From Semisulcospira habei (Eukaryota > Mollusca > Gastropoda > Semisulcospiridae), in contig BTPG01000005.1 in assembly GCA_036245525.1 (NCBI GenBank), forward strand, positions 213,942,179 through 214,006,178: 64,000 nt of DNA. The letters are read 5' to 3'. The first letter of the stretch is position 1, and the number at the start of each line of letters is the position of its first letter. The position numbers were made by a program, and so were the translations under genes. The notes beneath the pieces were generated by a model, which saw only the letters and a list, made by a program, of their open reading frames with translations, was not told where the DNA came from and searched no databases. Below, piece after piece: positions 22,577 through 34,289 of this stretch.

Positions 22577-23976
22577 TTAAGTTATGTTACCCAGGATCAT
22601 GCATATCAACACAGTCAGAAAACCGTCTGCAACAGATACTGCTGACAGTATATGTGTGGGTCCTTTGTGTACTAACTTAGAGCTTTATGATGTAAATACA
22701 ATGCCAAATGTCCAAATTCATCGTTTGGAGGGTGTGTTGTTTTTGTACCCGAGAGCCGGCGCAGATTATCGTCTGCATCGGCCTCCTTTTCAATACGTGC
22801 ATATTTACTAGCTACGTCACAAGGCAGAACCCGGTCAATACTGCAGGTCATGAGGTCGTCGGTGTGGTACACAAGTGTCAGTGTACAGGTCTAGTACTAA
22901 TGTTCGCCAGCATCAATTTGACATAATTTTCAACGAGAATGTACAATAAACCTTCCATACTCGCTATGCTGTCAAAATCACAATGCGGGTTATGCTTGAC
23001 CTGCTAATATTTACTAGCAACGATCGTGCTGCGCGCCGCGGCATCGTCAGTGCATGGCTGGGGGCATGGCTTGTTCGACTCAGTCTCCGCGCTGAGCCAG
23101 CGTCCAGGGTGCCCAGTTTGTCCAAACCGCCTTTATCCCTCGGAAACACGAAACAGAACATTGGTATTTATACCCAATTTCTGCGTTGCAATTTAACATC
23201 TCACACATCGAAGTCTGCGTAACTGAAAGCATCACGGGAAACGACAAATGCACCATAGCAGCAGAAACACTACCTCTGGTGAATCGTGGAGTGAATGAGA
23301 GCCCCCACACTGAGACAAAAACGTGTCCCGACCAGCGATGTGCCGCAATTTTGACACACACCGTAGTTTTCAGATCCTTGCAGCATAAAATCTGATAACT
23401 AGCTCGTAACTTTATGATAAAACATGTTTAAAATCTTGCGAAATCAGTAAGAGATAAATTCTACTGAAGATCGTGAATTCTGAAAATCACTAGCGCTCGC
23501 GGAACTATAAGAAGATCGACAAAGACCGTATATTACTCACTGATTCAGCAGGAAAGGGACGATATCTAGGTGGGCGGTCAAGCCAAGCTCTTGCTTTACG
23601 TGTTGCCACATGTCCATATTACCTTGTCCCATGTCAGTTCTACTTAAGGTATCTTGTCTCTCTGCCTCTTTCTTCTCTTCAATTCCGAGTCTGTCATTGT
23701 CGGTGCGAGTCGATGATACTTTTCTTCGCTGGTTCATCCGCCATCTTGTCTCTGATTGCTTATAGTTATGCAGATGACCTAAGATCGTATAGAATAGTTA
23801 TGACGTCAGCTACCATCGCCTACCAGAAGCAATCTTTTGACTGGGTCCAGCCACACGATTACGGTGGCCTCTTTTGCTTTGAACGGACAAAAGAAAGCAT
23901 TTGGTGGGACAATAGAGCAGTCACTGTCTAAGTGGGTGTGTATACTGAATCCCAGTAAAAAGGTCTGGCGTGCCCC
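22577..23976. other. Unassigned 1.4-kb block inside the minisatellite
   Basis: The minisatellite breaks off at about 22,576 and one unit resumes at about 23,977, so the block is probably an insertion. TTTAA is present at both edges, compatible with a TTAA duplication, but I see no clear terminal inverted repeats. It is less AT-rich and more gene-like than its surroundings. The only candidate coding piece is the minus-strand exon described separately. Confidence 0.4.
23541..23737 (-). CDS. Possible first coding exon, minus strand
   Basis: Reading leftwards, an ATG at 23,737 opens 66 codons rich in charged residues (STRTDNDRLGIEEKKEAE), then MWQHVKQELGL. A strong donor GTGAGT follows at 23,540-23,535, before the stop. 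Seven bases upstream another ATG lies in AAGATGGCGGATG, a context common at animal first exons, but its frame closes after 16 codons. No further exon is recognisable to the left. The family is unknown to me, and it could be a retrotransposed 5' exon or chance. Confidence 0.25.
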
Positions 23977-24095
23977 TTTAAATGAGGAAGTTGTTGTGAA
24001 ATGATAGACGATCCAATAAGATACGCATATAATCAAGATGTACCGTAACAGCAAAATATATTAAAATCATGACATTTTCGTCTTTATGTATTACA

Positions 24096-24307
24096 TTAAC
24101 CCTTGTAGCCCCAAGGTCCCATTTCTAAATTTTGTAGGTGTTGCCTAATGACTATGTATCAATTGCAAGAGATGGATTGACCATGATAATTCATGGGTAG
24201 TGCCGAATTAGGTTGGCGCATTCAGGCGCCAAGCTAATCTGGCACTACCCTTGAATGATCATGGTCAATTCATCTCCTGCTGTAGTGACTCGGGGCTAAA
24301 TGGGTTA
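24096..24307. mobile_element. TTAA-flanked MITE-like element 1
   Basis: Starts TTAACCCTTGTAGCCCCA and ends GGGGCTAAATGGGTTAG, giving inverted ends of about 17 bp with TTAA on the left and its one-base variant on the right. The centre is also palindromic (GATAATTCATGGGTAGTGCC with GGCACTACCCTTGAATGATC). TTAA plus CCC/GGG ends are the signature of piggyBac-type elements. No coding capacity. Confidence 0.65.
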
Positions 24308-24320
24308 GAACCCACACGTG

Positions 24321-25071
24321 ATGGGCGTGTTTATACGTGTCTATATTCTTGTGCAGCCTCCGGTACTTGCCACAAAGGAGACACCAGATGGGCGTGTTCA
24401 TACGTGTCTATATTCTTGTGCAGCCCCCGGTACTTGCCACAAAGGAGACACCTGATGGGCGTGTTTATACATGTCTATATTCTTGTGCAGCCTCCGGTAC
24501 TTGCCACAAAGCAGACACCTGATGGGCGTGTTTATACGTGTCTATATTCTTGTGCAGCCCCCGGTACTTGCCACAAAGCAGACACCTGATGGGCGTGTTT
24601 ATACGTGTCTATATTCTTGTGCAGCCCCCGGTACTTGCCACAAAGCAGGCACCTGATGGGCGTGTTTATACGTGTCTATATTCTTGTGCAGCCCCCGGTA
24701 CTTGCCACAAAGCAGACACCTGATGGGCGTGTTTATACGTGTCTATATTCTTGTGCAGCCCCCGGTACTTGCCACAAAGCAGACACCTGATGGGCGTGTT
24801 TATACGTGTCTATATTCTTGTGCAGCCCCCGGTACTTGCCACAAAGCAGGCACCTGATGGGCGTGTTTATACGTACAACAAACCAAGGGGAATTACACAG
24901 CGCTGGACAGACGAACAGTTAGATCCCTTGCCCCCGCCTATCAGGCACCCAATCGCCAGTGTGTGTGTGTGTGTTTATACGTGTCTATATTCTTGTGCAG
25001 CCCCCGGTACTTGCCACAAAGCAGACACCTGATGGGCGTGTTTATACGTGTCTATAATTATTCTTGTGCAG
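24321..25071 (+). repeat. 67-bp array carrying copies of the exon-B splice acceptor
   Basis: Eight perfect-period units from 24,321 are followed by a partial ninth, a 100-bp break, and two more partial units. Each complete unit includes TATATTCTTGTGCAG, a pyrimidine-rich acceptor, then the first 15-18 nt of the LDLa exon (CCGGTACTTGCCACAAAG). AG acceptors end at 24,356 and every 67 bp to 24,825, then at 25,000 and 25,071. Only the last leads into the full LDLa coding sequence. The array evidently grew by duplication of the intron-exon junction. Confidence 0.9.
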
Positions 25072-25188
25072 CCTCCGGTACTTGCCACAAAGGAGAATTT
25101 TGCTGTGGAAACGGCAGGTGCATTTCACGAGACCGTCAGTGTGATGGATATGACGACTGTGGGGATCGTTCTGACGAGCACGGATGTC
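25072..25188 (+). CDS. Exon B of LDLa/CTLD/LRR receptor: one LDLa repeat
   Basis: This 117-nt exon encodes a canonical LDLa module: [14 protein letters not shown], then [16 protein letters not shown]. It has six cysteines and the complete acidic calcium cage (D, D, D, SDE). The acceptor is TTCTTGTGCAG ending at 25,071 and the donor is C|GTGAGT at 25,189. Both ends are phase 1, matching exon A. Splicing C here to TG of exon C gives a Leu codon and stays in frame. The module is extracellular and would help form a ligand-binding or structural array in front of the CUB-like, CTLD and LRR regions. Its acceptor is preceded by up to nine decoy copies, and its donor is duplicated 25 bp downstream. 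Splicing may therefore be inefficient or variable. Confidence 0.85.
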
Positions 25189-25223
25189 GTGAGTAGTGCT
25201 TACCATGGATGTCGTGAGTAGTG
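25182..25223 (+). repeat. 25-bp duplication of the exon-B donor site
   Basis: GGATGTCGTGAGTAGTG occurs at 25,182 and again at 25,207, so two consensus donors (GTGAGT at 25,189 and 25,214) follow each other. Use of the second would add 25 nt and shift the frame. Confidence 0.85.
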
Positions 25224-25318
25224 ACTACATCTGCCTTAACCCCCGCACTGCCGGGACACGTCCAACACCATCCAGCTGTAAGAGGTACAGACCCTGATGA
25301 GCTTCAACAGCTGCGGGT

Positions 25319-25845
25319 TATGAGAGTCTAGCCTCTTGCCTGTCTTAGTGACATGAGTCTAGCTTCTTGCCTGTCTCAGTGACATGAGAGTCTAGCCTCT
25401 TGTCTGTCTCAGTGCCATGAGAGTCTAGTCTTTTGCCTGTCTCAGTGACATGAGTCTAGCCTCTTGCCTGTCTCAGTGACATGAGAGTCTAGCCTCTTGC
25501 CTGTCTCAGTGTCATGAGAGTCTAGCCTCTTGCCTGTCTCAGTGTCATGAGAGTCTAGTCTCTTGCCTGTCTGTGTGTCATGAGTATAGTCTCTTGCCTG
25601 TCTCAGTGTTATGAGAGTCTAGCCTGTCTCTGTGTCATGAGAGTCTAGCTTCTTGCCTGTCTCAGTGACATGAGAGTCTAGCCTCTTGCCTGTCTCTGTG
25701 TCATGAGAGTCTAGCTTCTAGCCTGTCTCAGTGTCATGAGAATCTAGCCTCTTGCCTGTCTATGTGTCATGAGAGTCTAGCTTCTTGCCTGTCTCAGTGT
25801 CATGAAAATCTAGTCTCTTGCCTGTCTCAGTGACACCTGCCGTGT
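25319..25845. repeat. About 33-bp minisatellite, about 16 copies
   Basis: The unit contains CATGAGAGTCTAGCCTCTTG and CCTGTCTCAGTG, with frequent 2-4-bp deletions. It lies in the intron shortly after exon B. Confidence 0.9.
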
Positions 25846-25948
25846 TCCGGCAGACCGGGTGTCAGGCTTCCGTCATTTCAGTCTCCGATGGCTTCAGACG
25901 TGCGATGCCTGGCCGCTGTCTGTAAAGGGGTTGACACGACCGTTATAG

Positions 25949-26144
25949 CTAACCCTTTACTGCCAGTGGGACGCAGATTTTGTTTGGGAATCATGGTCAG
26001 TTCAACGTCAACGTTCCACAATGTACATGGAGACAGTGGGTTTAAGCAAGAGGCAAAGATCCCTCGCTACTGCCGGGGCTGATGAGGATCTCTGCCTCTT
26101 GCAGTCGGACTTTGTTCACTTGTTTTCACCAGTGAAGGGGTTAA
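25949..26144. mobile_element. Possible TTAA-flanked MITE-like element 3
   Basis: Left end CTAACCCTTTACTGCCAGT and right end CCAGTGAAGGGGTTAA are inverted copies over about 14 bp. Length (about 196 bp) and the TTAACCC start resemble the elements at 24,096 and 30,053, but the interior is not clearly related. Confidence 0.4.
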
Positions 26145-26274
26145 AGCGTGGCGCCATAATTGCTTGACGCCATGACCACACTCCAAGCTGTTCTGGCACC
26201 ACCCTTGAGGATCAATGTCCTGAGTGGATAGGGTATGCACAGCCGGCACAGCACCAACACAAACCACAAGCAAC

Positions 26275-28075
26275 AAGCATAGATCCTCATGAGCCCCTGT
26301 GTCTGCCAGCATAGATCCTCATCAGCCCCTGTGTCTGCCAGCATAGATCCTCATCAGCCCCTGTGTCTGCCAGAAGCATAGATCCTCATCAGCCTCTGTG
26401 TCTGCCAGCATAGATCCGCATGAACCCTGTGTCTGCCAGAAGCATAGATCCTCATCAGCCCCTGTGTCTGCCAGCATAGATCCTCATCAGCCCCTGTGTA
26501 TGCCAGCATAGATCCTCATCAGCCCCTGTGTCTGCCAGAAGCATAGATCCTCATCAGCCCCTGTGTCTGCCAGCATAGATCCTCATCAGCCCCTGTGTCT
26601 GCCAGTATAGATCCTCATCAGCCCCTGTGTCTGCCAGAAGCATAGATCCTCATCAGCCCCTGTGTCTGCCAGAAGCATAGATCCTCATCAGCCCCTGTGT
26701 CTGCCAGAAGCATAGATCCTCATCAGCCCCTGTGTCTGCCAGAAGCATAGATCCTCATCAGCCCCTGTGTCTGCCAGAAGCATAGATCCTCATCAGCCCC
26801 TGTGTCTGCCAGCATAGATCCTCATCAGCCCCTGTGTATGCCAGAAGCATAGATCCTCATCAGCCCCTGTGTCTGCCAGCATAGATCCTCATCAGCCCCT
26901 GTGTATGCCAGCATAGATCCTCATCAGCCCCTGTGTCTGCCAGAAGCATAGATCCTCATCAGCCTCTGTGTCTGCCAGTATAGATCCTCATCAGCCCCTG
27001 TGTCTGCCAGAAGCATAGATCCTCATCAGCCCCTGTGTATGCCAGCATAGATCCTCATCAGCCCCTGTGTCTGCCAGAAGCATAGATCCTCATCAGCCTC
27101 TGTGTCTGCCAGTATAGATCCTCATCAGCCCCTGTGTCTGCCAGAAGCATAGATCCTCATCAGCCCCTGTGTATGCCAGCATAGATCCTCATCAGCCCCT
27201 GTGTCTGCCAGAAGCATAGATCCTCATCAGCCCCTGTGTCTGCCAGAAGCATAGATCCTCATCAGCCTCTGTGTCTGCCAGCATAGATCCGCATGAACCC
27301 TGTGTCTGCCAGAAGCATAGAGCCTCATCAGCCCCTGTGTATGCCAGCATAGATCCTCATCAGCCCCTGTGTATGCCAGCATAGATCCGCATGAACCCTG
27401 TGTCTGCCAGAAGCATAGATCCTCATCAGCCCCTGTGTCTGCCAGCATAGATCCTCATCAGCCCCTGTGTATGCCAGCATAGATCCTCATCAGCCCCTGT
27501 GTCTGCCAGAAGCATAGATCCTCATCAGCCCCTGTGTCTGCCAGCATAGATCCTCATCAGCCCCTGTGTCTGCCAGCATAGATCCTCATCAGCCCCTGTG
27601 TATGCCAGCATAGATCCTCATCAGCCCCTGTGTCTGCCAGAAGCATAGATCCTCATCAGCCCCTGTGTCTGCCAGCATAGATCCGCATGAACCCTGTGTC
27701 TGCCAGAAGCATAGATCCTCATCAACCCCTGTGTCTGCCAGCATAGATCCTCATCAGCCCCTGTGTATGCCAGCATAGATCCGCATGAACCCTGTGTCTG
27801 CCAGAAGCATAGATCCTCATCAGCCCCTGTGTCTGCCAGAAGCATAGAGCCTCATCAACCCCTGTGTCTGCCAGCATAGATCCTCATCAGCCCCTGTGTC
27901 TGCCAGAAGCATAGAGCCTCATCAACCCCTGTGTCTGCCAGCATAGATCCTCATCAGCCCCTGTGTCTGCCAGAAGCATAGAGCCTCATCAACCCCTGTG
28001 TCTGCCAGCATAGATCCTCGTCAGCCCTTGTGTTTGTCAGGATAGTTCATCAGCCCCTGTGTCTGCGAGAGCTCG
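26275..28075. repeat. 32/35-bp minisatellite, about 53 copies
   Basis: The unit is GCATAGATCCTCATCAGCCC followed by CTGTGTCTGCCA, with or without an extra GAA; 29- or 30-bp variants contain GATCCGCATGAACCC. The mix of 32- and 35-bp units forms higher-order blocks. Minus-strand open frames over it are repeat artefacts. Confidence 0.95.
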
Positions 28076-28111
28076 TGAGAATCTGCGCGTCTTGCTGACA
28101 TCTGCTTTAGA

Positions 28112-28350
28112 AAACAAAATGCAACTAGCAAAGACACAACTCGCTTCGGAATATCAACAGCAACAGTAACTTGTTTGTCCTTGTTTTTTTGGAAATAAAA
28201 TGCAACTAGCAAAGACAGAGCTCCTGCGGAATATCAACAGCAACAGTAACTTCTTTGTTCTTATTGTCTTGGAAAACAAAATGCAACTAGCAAAGACAGA
28301 ACTCGCTTTGAAATATCAACAGAAACAGTAACTTGCTTGTCATTGTTGTT
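28112..28350. repeat. About 81-bp tandem triplication
   Basis: Three copies contain AAAATGCAACTAGCAAAGAC and GGAATATCAACAGCAACAGT, diverged by about 10%. Confidence 0.85.
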
Positions 28351-28765
28351 GTTTTCTGAAGCGTGTTAATTCTTCTTCATGCTTTAAAAAAACATTAACT
28401 TTACACGTAATCAGTCTTGTCCTGACTAGTCTTGGCTCACCCTAGGACCATCACCCCTTTTTTAACATTGTCCATTTTGCTTACGACATCTTTAGACGTG
28501 AATTGCACATTTTTGGAGTTGCCTTTCCGACATTTTGCAGTTGAAGTCGTCTAAGCAATGAGCATTTTTGACACCTGGGGCGTAGCGCATTCATTTTTGT
28601 TTCCATGTCCACCGCATCTCAATATAATCGCTTACACCCTGTGAGATTTTGTTTTCTAACCATAACGCACAAACATATGAAAACAATTTACAATGAATTT
28701 ACATAATACGTTGTTTCAGTATACCGTTAAGATAGAGATTGTTATTGGCATAATGTGTCATGTGT
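28351..28765. other. Unassigned sequence
   Basis: No coding domain, element end or tandem repeat recognised. Confidence 0.4.
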
Positions 28766-28768
28766 GCG

Positions 28769-28844
28769 TTTGTTTGTTTGTTTGTTTGTTTGTTTGTTTG
28801 TTTGTTTGTTTGTTTGTTTGTTTGTTTGTTTGTTTGTTTGTTTG
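28769..28844. repeat. (TTTG)n microsatellite
   Basis: About 19 perfect TTTG units. The repetitive Leu-Phe-Val-Cys frame is an artefact. Confidence 0.95.
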
Positions 28845-29024
28845 CTTGGACGCACGCATATCTGCATATTTTTCCTTTCGACGTGTAATAGTCAGATTTG
28901 TTTAGAGCTATAATTGAACTGCTGTGGTTGCTCACAAGATATCAATTTATTTGCAACTGTTTTCCGCATTTTGCATATGTCCAGGCAAGTTCAAGGGTCA
29001 CAATAGTGTTTAAATACCGGTAAC

Positions 29025-29255
29025 GGTTAGTAATACATGATACACAACATATTACACAAAAGCAGTTCATACTCGTGACCCAGGACATGTAATACATGAC
29101 ACACAGCATATTACACAAAGGCAGTTCATACTTGTGACCCGGGACATGTAATACATGACACACAGCATATTACACAAAGACAGTTCATAACTGTGACCCG
29201 GGACATGTAATACATGACACACAGCATATTACACAAAGGCAGTTCATACTCGTGA
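29025..29255. repeat. 59-bp tandem repeat, about 4 copies
   Basis: The unit contains GTAATACATGACACACAGCA and AGGCAGTTCATACTCGTGAC. The first copy is the most diverged. Confidence 0.85.
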
Positions 29256-30052
29256 TAAGGGTTGAGGTCAAATCAAGGTTAAAGGCAATATATTGGAATA
29301 CTCTCGTAAACAATAGAAGTTAGAGTTTTCAACTTGACACAAGACTAGTTGGAGGTAGGACATTAAACAAAAATTATCATTTTTGCTAACGTTTCTCAGC
29401 AGTCAGGGCCACAAAGACAAAAACAAAGGCCATATTACACCAATATTCCAATGTGTTCAGGCACTGTAGTAGTTCTATACATGGACACAGGTTTCTTTAG
29501 AGAAGGCATGTTTGTGCATGCTTGGTTGTCGACCAGTCTAATAGGTCAAGGGTCACAAGAGGTCAACACATATTAATATGCCTGCTTTTAGGCAAACTGT
29601 TAATGTTTTTAGGTATTTTAGCCAAAGATTCAAACAAGGTTTACTTATTGAATGTTAATGATACGATATGTCCATGCATATTTCTTTGGCTGATCTCTCT
29701 AAAAGTCAAGGGTCAAGATATGGGTCGGAAATACCTAAGTTCATATAATATCTGTTTCCAGGTGCCACTGGAAGGTGATATCAATGAAACACTTTAACCG
29801 GTTTGGCTCAAACACATATTTAAATTGTTCCCTGTAAGAGGAACTGCCATGATAAAACTTTGCTTATCCCATCCGTGAGGCCAAGGTCATGTCGGCCATA
29901 ATAATAGGCTTTGGTCTGCTTAGGCCAAGTCTACGATTGAATTCAACCTTTGCCACGGATTTCAAGACGCCCATTATTGAAATAGGAAACAAAATCAGAA
30001 AGTCTGGTAGGTGCGTACTCACGGTTTGCACAACATGCGTTATTCTGTTTGT
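29256..30052. other. Unassigned intronic sequence
   Basis: AT-rich, with recurring AAGGGTCA/CAAGGTCA words and no element ends or protein domains. I see nothing further to annotate. Confidence 0.4.
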
Positions 30053-30244
30053 TTAACCCATTGGGCCCCACGGACACATTTCCTAAATTTTGGAGATGTC
30101 ACTTAAAGATTATGTACCAGTTGCAGGAGATGGATGGACCATGATAATTCAAGGGTAGTGTCAGATTAGCTTTGCGCCATCAGGCCTTGCATTATCATGG
30201 TCGATCCATCTCCTGCTGTAGGGCGTTGGGGCTGAATGGATTAA
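30053..30244. mobile_element. TTAA-flanked MITE-like element 2
   Basis: Begins TTAACCCATTGGGCCCCA and ends TGGGGCTGAATGGATTAA, inverted ends of about 18 bp with intact TTAA on both sides. It shares its left half and the GAGATGGAT(G/T)GACCATGATA block with element 1 at 24,096. The two are members of one small family with piggyBac-like ends. Confidence 0.7.
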
Positions 30245-30249
30245 ACAGT

Positions 30250-30400
30250 CAAACACAGACCCTTCATTGATAGCCGTCTATTTGCGGTCCTTGAGCTGTG
30301 CTTGTCAAACAGAGACCCTTCATTGATAGCCGTCTATTTGCGGTCCTTGAGTTGTGCTTGTTAAACACAGACCCTTCATTGATAGCCGTATATTTGCGGT
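30250..30400. repeat. 56-bp tandem triplication
   Basis: Three copies containing GACCCTTCATTGATAGCCGT, directly after the MITE-like element. Confidence 0.8.
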
Positions 30401-30404
30401 TCGT

Positions 30405-31130
30405 GTATTAATAAAATAATAATAATAATTACGGTATTTATAATGCGCTTATCTTATAATAATTATAACTCTAAGCGCGCACTCACAACTCGCGCACGCA
30501 TGCGCACGCTTTAGACAACGACTGGCGTACAACAAATGGTGAAATATATTGCGACAGTCAGCTTTTGTGGGGAGTGTGGTGATATAGTGCTAGAACTGTT
30601 GAAAGAGGTGAGTTTTGAGGGCGGACTGAAAGGAGGAGAGAGAGTCTTTCTGACGGAGAGAGAGTGGGAGAGTGTTCCAGGTGGATGAACCATAAACTGA
30701 GAAGGAGCGGGGGCCGAAAGTACTGAGTTTGGTGCGGGGAATGTGGAGACGGAGAGGGTCGGAGGTGGAGCGGAGGGAGCGGGAAGGAGTGTAGGGGTGA
30801 AGTAAGTTGGAGAGATAGGCAGGAGCGCAGTTGTTCAGGGATTTGTAGCAGAGAGACAGAATCTTGTATTGTATGCGTTGTGGAATGGGAAGCCAGTGAA
30901 GGAGTTTGAGCAGGGGAGTGATGTGGTCGGATTTTTTCTTTCTGAGGACGAGGCGGGCAGCATTGTTCTGGACGCGCTGGAGAGTGGAAGTGGTGGAGTG
31001 AGGGAGGCCGGAAAGGAGAGAGTTGCAGTAGTCGATGCGAGATAGGATGAGAGAGACAGTAAGTTTGGTGGCAGCTTCGGTGGTGAGGTATTTTCTGATC
31101 TGACTGATGCGGCGGAGGTGGAAGTAGCAT
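30405..31130 (-). mobile_element. L2-like LINE, 3' part with open RT C-terminus
   Basis: On the minus strand, from 31,130 down to about 30,600, one frame is open through LRRISQIRKYLTTEAATKL, SLILSRIDYCNSLLSGLP, ITPLLKLLHWLPIPQRIQYK and STWNTLPLSLRQ, to a stop after HLFQQF. These are the C-terminal blocks of L2-group reverse transcriptases. The 3'UTR ends with the ACGGTATTTATAATGCGC block and an AAT tail. The open frame implies a young insertion, 5'-truncated inside the RT. Confidence 0.8.
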
Positions 31131-31439
31131 GCCTGGGAAGTGTCTGCTTAGGAAGTGTCTACTTACTCACACAATTCTATCCTAAGAATTCGTTGTGTTG
31201 CCACACAACCAGGGAGGCACTCGGGGCACCCGAAGGGGGGGGGGGGGGCGAGAGTACTGCCCATCCGGTTCCGAGTTCTCCCATAATTCCTCAGTCAGGA
31301 TACTTAGCTCACCAGCGGCGAGCGGGGTAGGTGGGAAGGTCGTTCGAGTCATGTCATCGGTAAGTATTTTTTTGAAAAAAATACCTTTTAGAGAAAAATG
31401 TATTTGTTTCCTCAAAAACATTACCTATGAAATGACTAT
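31131..31439. other. Unassigned, possibly 5' edge of RTE-like copy 3
   Basis: Contains a poly-G run (31,237-31,249) and nothing recognisable. It may be upstream leader sequence of the LINE that follows. Confidence 0.35.
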
Positions 31440-33955
<2,516 letters not shown>

Positions 33956-34289
33956 ATGATGATGATGATGAAACGTTTTTATTCAGGATAAAAAGTTTTA
34001 GGCATAGCAATACCTATCTTCCAAACTGTCCTGCTACTCTACACATATAAAAATACATCAGACGATACAGCAAAAGATAAAATATATATAAGTACCCATA
34101 CCACCCCCCCCCCACCCCCACCATCAGAAAGAATAAAAAGTAATAATAAAAAATAAGATACAAAAAGAATTAAAACAATATATATACGTGTATGAACCTG
34201 ACATGTTAATGCAGACAGTCAAACTATTACATAATCTGCAGCAATCTGCTGTGCTGGAGCAACACACTAAGCAGAAAAATAGAACATTC

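Noticed and set aside
24251..25196. Series of 61-residue proteins with an [15 protein letters not shown] motif
   Set aside because: They arise from the 67-bp array in its three phases; only the last 117 nt is LDLa coding.
26275..28075. CRISPR-like array (32-35-bp repeats)
   Set aside because: There are no unique spacers; units are directly adjacent and diverge gradually. The context is animal DNA. It is a minisatellite.
30558..31130. 190-residue Pro/Ser/His-rich protein
   Set aside because: It is an off-frame shadow of the L2-like reverse transcriptase C-terminus, which is open in another frame of the same strand.
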